From: Nitrososphaerota archaeon | GTDB lineage: Archaea > Thermoproteota > Nitrososphaeria > Nitrososphaerales > JAHFOH01 | Assembly (NCBI GenBank): GCA_023266955.1 | Contig: JAHFOH010000091.1 | Location: forward strand, 1 to 6,004 | Reading direction: 5' to 3' | Length of the DNA stretch: 6,004 nt | In this document: piece by piece, positions 1-5,170 of the stretch | Position numbering within the stretch: position 1 is the first letter of the stretch | How the letters are laid out: the number at the start of each line of letters is the position of its first letter | The notes under the pieces: model-generated | Told to the model about the DNA's origin: nothing | Seen by the model: the letters and a program-made list of their open reading frames with translations, nothing else | Database searches by the model: none | Translations under genes and position numbers: made by a program

Positions 1-107
1 TGGAGATCACAGAAGACGTAATTGAAGGTAATCAATCCATCGTATGGCAGCAGGGCGAAAACAAACTGTATGGTGCAGCAGCAGTCCTAGATTTTTTCTT
101 GCGCTAA
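1..107 (+). CDS. C-terminal end of an unidentified protein (partial)
   Basis: Reading from base 3, an open frame of 34 codons runs to a TAA at 105-107. The other two + frames stop within the first 26 bases, so this is the only frame that can enter from the left edge. The visible tail reads EITEDVIEG, then IVWQQGENKLYGAA, and ends VLDFFLR. It is a plausible folded C-terminus, with an amphipathic stretch rich in Ala and hydrophobic residues at the end, but too short to assign to a family. The T-rich run at the end (about 90-99) is coding, yet could also help termination, since archaeal terminators are often U-rich. A 6-bp inverted repeat follows the stop by 4 bases. Confidence 0.55.
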   Translation, partial: EITEDVIEGNQSIVWQQGENKLYGAAAVLDFFLR

Positions 108-111
108 GGCG

Positions 112-130
112 CCTTGGCTGGGTACCAAGG
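112..130 (+). repeat. Short inverted repeat just after the upstream stop codon
   Basis: CCTTGG at 112-117 and CCAAGG at 125-130 are exact reverse complements separated by a 7-base loop. In RNA this gives a 6-bp, GC-rich hairpin starting 4 bases after the TAA of the upstream gene. No T-run follows it, so it does not look like a classical intrinsic terminator. It may stabilise a transcript end, or it may be chance. Confidence 0.3.
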
Positions 131-224
131 AGGATTCGTTGCCTCAGCTAGGAATTTGTTCAGGGGGTTCATCAATTTGCATGCGATTCTGACCGTGGAC
201 TAATAGTGGAAGGTAGAAATACCA

Positions 225-719
225 ATGCTCCTCAGGTCAGCATCCAGTATGCAATGGAAAGTCGAGTCACCAAAGAATGACGATGGCTACTTCGAGCAAA
301 TGACTAGGACACTTTTTCAAGCTGGGCTTAACTGGGTCGTAATCCGGAACAAGTGGCCTGACTTCCAAAAGGCATTTTCCGGCTTCTCGATCGAAAAGGT
401 AGCCAAGTTTAATGAAAAAGACGTACGGAGGCTCATGAATGATAAAGGGGTAGTGCGCAACGAAAAGAAAATTAGAGCTGCTATCGCTAACGCGCAAGAG
501 TGCCTAAGGCTTAGGGGACAATTCAGCTCCTTTCGTGAGTACCTGAACTCGTTTAAGGGAGACCAGAACCGACTTGCGACTGACTTGCGAGCTCGATTTC
601 AGCACTTAGGAGAGTCCTCAGCTAGGACTTTTCTGTGGACGGTGGGCGTGAAACTTACACCTACCAAAGAAGAACAGTCATGGCATGCTAAAACGGAACA
701 CCAGCAACACGTCAGGTAA
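225..719 (+). CDS. Tag-like 3-methyladenine DNA glycosylase
   Basis: Predicted base-excision glycosylase of the methyladenine glycosylase (Tag, DNA glycosylase I) family, which cuts 3-methyladenine out of alkylated DNA. Visible landmarks in family order are FQAGLNW (31-37; E. coli Tag has QQAGLSW), a K-WPDF-KAF-GF-IEKVA stretch (43-60), the VVRNEKKIRAAIANA block (76-90; Tag has IIRHRGKIQAIIGNA), and a C-terminal LGESSARTFLWTVG segment (128-141). At 164 residues it is shorter than E. coli Tag (187). It lacks the N- and C-terminal Cys/His residues that bind structural zinc there. If QAGL is aligned, the position of E. coli Glu38 is Thr29. It therefore belongs to a zinc-less, divergent subgroup. 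The ATG at 225 is chosen because GGAAGGT lies about 10 bases upstream; the ATG at 249 is possible, since family similarity starts only after it. It converges on the AlkD-like gene. Confidence 0.8.
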   Translation: MLLRSASSMQWKVESPKNDDGYFEQMTRTLFQAGLNWVVIRNKWPDFQKAFSGFSIEKVAKFNEKDVRRLMNDKGVVRNEKKIRAAIANAQECLRLRGQFSSFREYLNSFKGDQNRLATDLRARFQHLGESSARTFLWTVGVKLTPTKEEQSWHAKTEHQQHVR

Positions 720-814
720 GCAGGGACCAATTTCTGAGTGAGAGCAAAGAACGCGCCCGTTAGCACTCATCACTAATGCAGCGAGGTCGTTCGAGAGCAA
801 GTCGACGGGATGAC

Positions 815-1489
815 CTAGCGGAACTTCCTTTGGATGGTTTCGCTAGTTAGCTCACGAAGGGCATCGGAAGCTATCCATTTGGCCGCTCTCGTATCTAATT
901 GTTGAATCTCCTTCGCTGCCTTAATTGCCATCCTATTCAAATTCAGGTTTCGCTTCCCAATTTGTCTCAGTGCCCAATTGACTGCCTTCTTTACGAAGTT
1001 CCTCTCATCAGTTGCCTCACGCTTTATGATGGGCAAAAATTTCACAAATTCCTTGTCATTTGCTTCCTTATCATGAACAGCGAATGCAGCCATCAGAACG
1101 AATCCAGCTCTTTTGACGAATTCCTCGTCTTTCTTACTCCATTCAACCGCCTTTTGAAACACGAATTCCGTCTTGTCGAAAAGATTACCGCAGCACTGGT
1201 CGCAAACATCCCAAGAATCAAAGTCTCTCACCCATTCTTCCATTTGTTCTTCTCTTACTTCCTTTGGATCATCGATCATGCTCGCAAGTATGCGAGCTTC
1301 ATGGATACGGGAAGCCCACAGTTGTTGAGCTAGGGTATGATCCGTCCCTATTTCCCTGGCAATCTTTCTTAGATTTGGGACTGATACTCCGTAGGCATTT
1401 TTTGTATTAATGCCAAATCGCGCCATGCCCTTCACGGCAGCTGGTTCTGATAACGATCTCAGTTTCTTGAGAACTTGCCTATACTGCAT
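815..1489 (-). CDS. AlkD-like DNA alkylation repair protein (HEAT-repeat glycosylase)
   Basis: A 224-residue member of the DNA alkylation repair (AlkC/AlkD) family, made of helical HEAT-like repeats. Studied AlkD enzymes excise cationic N3- and N7-alkylpurines without flipping the base. Landmarks are KKLRSLSEPAAVKGMARFGI (8-27), YGVSVPNLRKIARE (33-46), the central WVRDFDSWDVCDQCCGNLF (86-104) and VKKAVNWALRQIGKRN (166-181). Trp93, Asp97 and Trp172 have almost the spacing of Trp109, Asp113 and Trp187 in Bacillus cereus AlkD, so the catalytic cleft looks intact. Length is normal for the family. The ATG at 1489 is supported by GGTGAT 5-6 bases upstream. The gene is monocistronic, converges with the Tag-like gene and is divergent from the metE remnant. 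A palindrome lies 38-55 bases upstream. Confidence 0.88.
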   Translation of the reverse strand: MQYRQVLKKLRSLSEPAAVKGMARFGINTKNAYGVSVPNLRKIAREIGTDHTLAQQLWASRIHEARILASMIDDPKEVREEQMEEWVRDFDSWDVCDQCCGNLFDKTEFVFQKAVEWSKKDEEFVKRAGFVLMAAFAVHDKEANDKEFVKFLPIIKREATDERNFVKKAVNWALRQIGKRNLNLNRMAIKAAKEIQQLDTRAAKWIASDALRELTSETIQRKFR

Positions 1490-1527
1490 TTTCTATCACC
1501 ATAACTCTAATCCTCTAGGAGCGAGGT

Positions 1528-1544
1528 TTCTTCAGCCTGAAGAA
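1528..1544. promoter_or_regulatory. 17-base perfect palindrome between divergent genes
   Basis: Eight bases (TTCTTCAG) and their exact reverse complement (CTGAAGAA) flank a single central C. The element sits in the divergent intergenic region, 38 bases upstream of the alkD-like start and 49 bases upstream of the metE remnant start. A dyad of this size is typical of a dimeric repressor or activator site. As RNA it could fold to a 6-bp hairpin with a 5-base loop. The 13-base core also occurs at 5954-5966 inside the aminotransferase gene, where it looks accidental. Function is inferred from position only. Confidence 0.35.
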
Positions 1545-1552
1545 GGTCGTCG

Positions 1553-1559
1553 TTTAAAT
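1553..1559 (+). promoter_or_regulatory. TATA-like box (TTTAAAT)
   Basis: TTTAAAT is close to the archaeal TATA consensus. It lies 33 bases upstream of the ATG of the metE remnant, which would put transcription start near 1580 with a leader of about a dozen bases. Its TTTAAA core is self-complementary, so it could also serve the alkD-like gene on the other strand, with a start near 1530 inside the palindrome. No convincing BRE is visible, so confidence is low. Confidence 0.3.
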
Positions 1560-1592
1560 GCTAGTGGGAAGCTATAGTTGCAAACAACCGGA

Positions 1593-1749
1593 ATGACACT
1601 ATTTCCAGTCACTGTCGTAGGAAGTTGGCCTCGTCCTCGATGGTTACTTGAATCGCTTAGGAAGAGGCGGGAAGGAAAAATTACGGACGCTGAATTCGGA
1701 AGGGTGGCTGACGAATTTGAAAGAACTCTTTGTTGAGGCAGGCCTCTAA
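1593..1749 (+). pseudogene. metE: Truncated 5' remnant of cobalamin-independent methionine synthase
   Basis: From the ATG at 1593 the frame reads MTLFPVTVVGSWPRPRWLLE, then SLRKRREGKITDAEFGRVADEF, and stops at TGA 1734-1736 after 47 codons. The start matches the first strand and loop of the catalytic barrel of B12-independent methionine synthase (VVGSWPRP; the E. coli C-terminal domain has TIGSFPQ), which moves a methyl group from a folate or pterin donor to homocysteine. A one-base shift near 1705-1712 gives NLKELFVEAGL and then TAA (1747-1749), which resembles the next conserved helix (EAG before the D-G-E motif). Nothing of the other roughly 280 residues, including the zinc ligands, is present. 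This is therefore a decayed gene start, carrying at least one frameshift and a large 3' deletion. Its ATG context and a TATA-like box remain. Its end overlaps the stop of the opposing small ORF by four bases. Confidence 0.75.
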
Positions 1750-1973
1750 GCCCTAACGATGATCTTTCCAGCTCGATTTCTCGCCGCGGCTCTGATTTCA
1801 TCAATATCAGCTTGACTTAACGCCGCTTCGGAAGCCTTCAGTAAGAGGGTATCAACACCCTTAGTCACCGACTTCAAAGACTGCGCAGGAACAGCTTGAA
1901 AGAATTCATGCCTCATTCTAAACTCCTTGAGCGCTTGAATTTCCGCTTCGTCGAGATCTATTGTAATGTTCAA
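1746..1973 (-). CDS. Small hypothetical protein, 75 residues, TTG start
   Basis: No family recognised. The protein begins MNITIDLDEAEIQALKEF, has a central helix-rich part (SVTKGVDTLLLKASEAALS) and ends in a basic tail (AAARNRAGKIIVRA). The start, a short beta-like strand followed by an acidic helix, recalls small DNA-binding or antitoxin proteins of the ribbon-helix-helix type, but no partner toxin is next to it and the match is only impressionistic. The start is weak. TTG at 1973 has no good Shine-Dalgarno, and the frame stays open upstream for about 28 more codons (to a TAA) without ATG or GTG, so the real N-terminus may have been lost. A TTTAAGA about 40 bases upstream could be a TATA box. 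The composition looks coding, but the gene sits in a decayed zone and may itself be a remnant. Confidence 0.45.
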   Translation of the reverse strand: MNITIDLDEAEIQALKEFRMRHEFFQAVPAQSLKSVTKGVDTLLLKASEAALSQADIDEIRAAARNRAGKIIVRA

Positions 1974-2134
1974 CTTAGGCTCGAACCAAGGAGGGTAAAC
2001 AGATTGCTTTCTTAAAGATGTGGACGTTTTCCAAATATGAAAATCAGTGCGGTCTTACGCAGCCTAGCGGAGGGGTTGGATCTTCACATAGGATCATGGG
2101 CATTGTGGTTCTGCTGCCGCGTAAAGTAGACTCG

Positions 2135-2153
2135 TAACCATCGAAATTGGTTA
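2135..2153 (-). repeat. Inverted repeat over the stop codon of the VIT1/CCC1 gene
   Basis: TAACCA at 2135-2140 and TGGTTA at 2148-2153 are exact reverse complements around a 7-base loop. On the minus strand the first arm begins with the TAA stop of the transporter gene. The stem is AT-rich (6 bp) and no U-tract follows, so it is at best a weak transcript-end structure at the close of the presumed operon. Confidence 0.25.
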
Positions 2154-2855
2154 GTGTATGGCTGATACTCTAAGTGCGGTGCCTACAAGATATCCTAGGA
2201 TTCCGGCTAACATGCCTATGGCCATCATTTCTGATCCACTTTTCAACCAGTTGGTTTTTGTTAGTTTACTTTTCAGGGCTCCTGCAGCGAAAAGGACTAT
2301 TATCGTGCTTATGGTTGCGGCAATAATTGAATTAGCTACGTCGAGTAACAAATAGGGCAGCAGAGGAATCACCCCAACCATTGAGGACACTAGGAAGATG
2401 GATGCAGCCCTGACTGGATTCTCGAATCTCTCGGGTATCAATCCTAACTCGCCGGCCGCCATCTCTCTCAGCCATAGTCTTCTGTCGGATGTAATCTGTT
2501 CCACGATCGCATCTAACTGATCGCCAGTAAAGCCTTTCGCCTCGTATATTTGCCTGATCTCATCCTTCTCTTCATGAGGTTTGTGACGGATTTCGTCTAA
2601 CTCGTCCCTTAACTTTCGCTCAAAAAATTCCCTTTGAGATTTGGTGGAAAGATAGGCTCCTGCGGACATGGAGATGGCTTCAGCTATTAGGGCAGCGATT
2701 CCTGCGACGATAATAATGCCACGATCGGCTACGGCCCCGCTGACGCCTAGAACGACGCTGAGTGTTGTTATCAGCCCATCTTCAATTCCGAAGATGATTT
2801 CCCTGATTGATCTTGCTTCGATTCCAAGAAATCTCTCTTCAGCTCTGGGTAGCAT
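2151..2855 (-). CDS. VIT1/CCC1 family Fe2+/Mn2+ transporter
   Basis: A 234-residue integral membrane protein of the VIT1/CCC1 family, whose studied members move Fe2+ or Mn2+ out of the cytosol, in proton exchange for plant-type VIT1. Helix 1 carries the signature FGIEDGLITTLSVVLGVSGA (22-41) with Asp26. Helix 2 (about 48-70) carries EAISMSAGAYLS with Glu59 and Met63. A cytosolic segment (about 71-145) is rich in Glu and Lys (REFFERKLRDELDEI, EEKDEIRQIYEAKGF) and corresponds to the metal-binding helical hairpin. Three more helices follow at about 150-171, 173-193 and 210-230. Five helices and this length are normal for the family. The ATG at 2855 is 18 bases after the stop of the CBS gene, so the two are almost certainly co-transcribed. 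It is the last gene of the operon. Metal choice cannot be read from the sequence. Confidence 0.9.
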   Translation of the reverse strand: MLPRAEERFLGIEARSIREIIFGIEDGLITTLSVVLGVSGAVADRGIIIVAGIAALIAEAISMSAGAYLSTKSQREFFERKLRDELDEIRHKPHEEKDEIRQIYEAKGFTGDQLDAIVEQITSDRRLWLREMAAGELGLIPERFENPVRAASIFLVSSMVGVIPLLPYLLLDVANSIIAATISTIIVLFAAGALKSKLTKTNWLKSGSEMMAIGMLAGILGYLVGTALRVSAIH

Positions 2856-2873
2856 GCTGCGCCTGGGCGTTAA

Positions 2874-3710
2874 CTATCTGATAGAAGCCGTAGCCTTACC
2901 GATATCTGTCTTGGTGACAACTCCGACGAGTTGCTTTCTCTTGTTTAGGACAGGTAGACCACTTATTCTGTGGGTGATCATCAATTTTGCGGCATCAGCC
3001 AAATCAGCGTTGGACGAAATCGTAATTGGATCGCGAGTCATGATATCCCGTATCGTTAGCAGATGGACGCTTTTTGCTGGGACTATCATTCCCTTCATCA
3101 GAAGGGGTCTCGATTTTGCCACGATTGTTCTTGGGCTTAGAGCGGGACTAACAGCCGCCATATCTGACAGCGTTATGATCCCTTCAAGTCGGTCGTTCAC
3201 TATCGGAATCCTTGAAAGCTTGTGAGTAGCCATCAGGTGGGCGGCATAGAATACTGGTTGGGAGGCATGGGCCATAACTAGCTCCTTGGTCATGTATTCT
3301 TCCACTCTGTGCCTTCCCCTGCCATTTGAAGCGTAGAACATGCATAGGTCTGTCTTCGTAACTATACCTGTAAGGGTTTCATTTCCATCAACTACGACCA
3401 ATGAGCTTATTCCAAGGTCGATCATCTTCTTCGTGGCTACATGAACCGCTGTCGATTCTGCTACACTGACCGGAGGTTTGCTCATAACTGTGGAAATCGG
3501 TAGTTCATCGAGTGCTTTGCCGCTTGTGTCTGTTGTAACGTGCCGAAGCAGATCCTTATCGGTGATTATTCCAACAGGCTTGAATCTTTCGTTGACGATA
3601 ACGACCCTACTTATCTCGTGATCAACCAGAAGCTGCCGAATGTGGAGCAGATTGTCAGAAGGCTTTGCCACCACCACATTCTTAGTCATCACGTCCTTAA
3701 GTGCTGCCAT
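2874..3710 (-). CDS. Protein with four CBS domains
   Basis: A soluble protein built from two tandem CBS pairs (Bateman modules), which usually bind AMP, ATP, SAM or related ligands and regulate a partner. Counting from the ATG, the domains are about 5-58 (DVMTKNVVV to GIITDKDLL), 71-125 (VMSKPPVSV to GIVTKTDL), 135-187 (YMTKELVMA to GIITLSDM) and 219-275 (DIMTRDPITI to GVVTKTDIGK). Each starts with an M(T/S)K or MTR turn and ends in the G(I/V)(I/V)T-x-x-D motif that often contacts ribose and phosphate. No enzyme or DNA-binding domain is fused. The ATG at 3710 is chosen because GGTGA lies 5 bases upstream; a GTG at 3719 in frame would add three residues and overlap the TGA of the broken UspA gene. 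The tight link to the metal transporter downstream suggests, but does not prove, regulation of it. Confidence 0.88.
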   Translation of the reverse strand: MAALKDVMTKNVVVAKPSDNLLHIRQLLVDHEISRVVIVNERFKPVGIITDKDLLRHVTTDTSGKALDELPISTVMSKPPVSVAESTAVHVATKKMIDLGISSLVVVDGNETLTGIVTKTDLCMFYASNGRGRHRVEEYMTKELVMAHASQPVFYAAHLMATHKLSRIPIVNDRLEGIITLSDMAAVSPALSPRTIVAKSRPLLMKGMIVPAKSVHLLTIRDIMTRDPITISSNADLADAAKLMITHRISGLPVLNKRKQLVGVVTKTDIGKATASIR

Positions 3711-3715
3711 TTGTT

Positions 3716-4093
3716 TCACCTTGCCACAAGCACGGGGCAGTGAGCGCTATTTATCACTCCTCTTGCGACGCTTCCTATCAACATTTTCGTCAAGTGTTTC
3801 TTCCTCTAGTTCCCATGACTATCAGATCGCAGTCCTCTAGCTCAGCGAACTGAACTATTGCGTCGAGGGATTGATGGGTTTGGGGATCTCTCGAGCACCT
3901 CCCATGGGACGTCAAACGATTCAGCGCGTGGCATCTTCCCGGTTTCGAGGTTCTTGGAAAAAACACCCAGTATCGGAATTACGTTCCCTATCTCCCTATG
4001 CTCAGTCTTCATGGTCTCAATAGCTGACGTGTGCTCTGATTTTCGTTCTTTCAACCGTACTCTCCTAACCAGGATCAGGGTAGGCGGAATCAT
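3716..4093 (-). pseudogene. UspA-family universal stress protein, broken by frameshifts
   Basis: Three reading frames together give one UspA-like protein of about 127 residues. Frame one starts at ATG 4093 (MIPPTLILV) and runs to WEVLE near 3889. Frame two, after one extra base near 3886-3892, gives DPQTHQSLDAIVQFAELEDC and DLIVMGTRGR. Frame three, after one missing base in an A-run near 3796-3801, gives KHLTKMLIGSVARG and VINSAHCPVLVAR to the TGA at 3718-3716. The DLIVMGTRG...GSVARGVINSAHCPVLV block is the classic ATP-binding G-2X-G-9X-G(S/T) end of UspA. The N-terminal half is weaker: the usual V-DGS near residue 10 is absent (VRRVRLKERKSEH), which hints at further damage. GTGA lies 5 bases before the ATG. 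The last TGA overlaps a possible GTG start of the CBS gene, an arrangement typical of coupled translation, so the gene was probably once functional in this operon. Two sequencing errors are the main alternative. Confidence 0.78.
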
Positions 4094-4155
4094 GTGTTCA
4101 CAATAATTGGAGCGAGAGAAAAGCCCAAGGTCTTCCCCATCATCCGATGGCAAGG

Positions 4156-4566
4156 CTACTCCTTGGATGCTCTAGGCATCCATGTAAGACCGAGAATTCC
4201 GCCAATGAACATTAGGAGGGAGCCGATGAACAAGCCCCACATCGTAGGGAACGCCAGCAAAGACGCTATTAGAACTAGAGTTGATCCTGTTCTGATTCTC
4301 TCAAGATCCGAAGAATTCATCCAGAAGATTCCAATTATAGATGCCACAATTACAGCAACTGATAACCCAATCCATCCAGCAATCCAACCTCCGTTTAGAG
4401 GAAGAAAGAAGTTGGTTCCTCGGGCTCCCATCATCGACATCATGCCAGACCATGCATTCCACATCCACAAACCCATGGGAACCATCAAGATGGCTGCCAA
4501 AACCTGGACACCAACGCCCACCACAGATAATGCGTAGGCAGCTGCCGGTCTCTCCGCCTCGCTCAA
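4156..4566 (-). CDS. Small four-helix membrane protein, function unknown
   Basis: A 136-residue hydrophobic protein with about four predicted membrane helices (10-32, 60-83, 93-108, 109-128) and short polar ends. The N-terminal ERPAAAYALSVVG and the C-terminal FIGSLLMFIGGILGLTWMP resemble a widespread archaeal family of unknown function, with RPTAA.-LSL-GG at the start and a final GG-L-L-W-P. This resemblance is from memory and has not been checked by search. A loop after helix 1 is rich in Met and Trp (WMWNAWSGMMSMMGARG), which is unusual and could contact metal or lipid. TTG at 4566 is supported by AAGGTG 6 bases upstream. It is the first gene of the presumed operon with the UspA, CBS and VIT1/CCC1 genes; the gap to the UspA start is 62 bases. 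Confidence 0.72.
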   Translation of the reverse strand: MSEAERPAAAYALSVVGVGVQVLAAILMVPMGLWMWNAWSGMMSMMGARGTNFFLPLNGGWIAGWIGLSVAVIVASIIGIFWMNSSDLERIRTGSTLVLIASLLAFPTMWGLFIGSLLMFIGGILGLTWMPRASKE

Positions 4567-4675
4567 ACTCTACACCTTCAAATGAACGGAAATTTGTGCA
4601 CTTAAGTTGGATAGACGATTCTCAAAACTGATACTCACAAGGTAGAAAGTCGAATTTACCACTAGCTTATGCCGT

Positions 4676-5098
4676 TCAATAGAAACCTTCGCCTATGGAA
4701 GGAATTAGGAAGTCCTCGGTATATCCTACGGTTCTTCTCTCGAAGTCGATGAAGAATCCGCAGTTATGGCAGAATACCACTTTTCCATTGGTCTGTCGTC
4801 TGTAGAAGTAGCCGGCAGCTTTGCAGGCCTTACAATTGCCCCTCATCTGCAGTTGGCAGAAGGCGTCCAACACTAGTGGGTGCGATACTCTAGTTGCTAT
4901 CTTCGCCCCATCATTTCCTACCGCGTAAAGATGTTGCCTTGCGCTGTATCCTGTGCAGATGTACACCTCATCTGTAGGTTGATGAAAGCAGTTTGGATTG
5001 GGGCAATCTTTCGGCATGCTGCTCATGTAGCGTTGAATTGCTGCTCTGGCTTGGGATTGGTCCGGTATAGTTTGTAGGAGATGCACTAAATCCTCCAT
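4676..5098 (-). CDS. Cysteine-rich zinc-ribbon protein, function unknown
   Basis: A 140-residue soluble protein with eight cysteines. Cys32-x4-Cys37 (DCPNPNC) and Cys48 lie in the first half, and Cys81 stands alone. Cys89-x2-Cys92 (CKAC) and Cys110-x2-Cys113 (CHNC) form a standard four-cysteine zinc ribbon with a 17-residue knuckle-to-knuckle spacing. The first 30 residues look helical (MEDLVHLLQTIPDQSQARAA); the C-terminus ends in a conserved-looking IPSIGEGFY. Zinc ribbons of this kind bind DNA, RNA or protein, so a regulatory or nucleic-acid role is possible, but no named family is recognised. The start is uncertain. ATG 5098 fits the beginning of regular structure; an in-frame TTG at 5134 would add 12 residues (QIKKRTLHSVI) and shorten the gap to the aminotransferase stop to 36 bases. 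Neither has a strong Shine-Dalgarno. It is probably co-transcribed behind ilvE. Confidence 0.7.
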   Translation of the reverse strand: MEDLVHLLQTIPDQSQARAAIQRYMSSMPKDCPNPNCFHQPTDEVYICTGYSARQHLYAVGNDGAKIATRVSHPLVLDAFCQLQMRGNCKACKAAGYFYRRQTNGKVVFCHNCGFFIDFERRTVGYTEDFLIPSIGEGFY

Positions 5099-5170
5099 GA
5101 TCACTGAGTGAAGTGTCCGCTTCTTAATCTGCAACTGTCATCTGAAGGATCGTTTAGTCGGCACTTAACC

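Noticed and set aside
735..769. TGAGTG / CACTCA inverted repeat between the two glycosylase genes
   Set aside because: Only 6 bp with a 23-base loop and no T-run; not convincing as a bidirectional terminator.
899..1333. Long + strand open frame of 144 codons
   Set aside because: It is antisense to the AlkD-like gene, has low-complexity Leu/Ser/Phe-rich composition and no ribosome site; the minus strand has clear family motifs.
1532..1804. Minus-strand open frame of 90 codons over the metE remnant
   Set aside because: Its product is Arg/Ser/Pro-rich with no family features, and the + strand carries recognisable MetE sequence in the same place.
2037..2129. 30-codon + strand ORF (MKISAVLRSLAEG...)
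   Set aside because: No ribosome site, no recognisable family and a length expected by chance; no support beyond an ATG and a stop.
2668..3225. 185-codon + strand open frame across the VIT1/CCC1 and CBS genes
   Set aside because: It is the antisense of two genes with clear family motifs and spans their junction; its Ile/Ser/Ala-rich product is a codon shadow.
4094..4537. 147-codon + strand open frame
   Set aside because: Antisense to the four-helix membrane protein, whose hydrophobic helices and Shine-Dalgarno support the minus strand.
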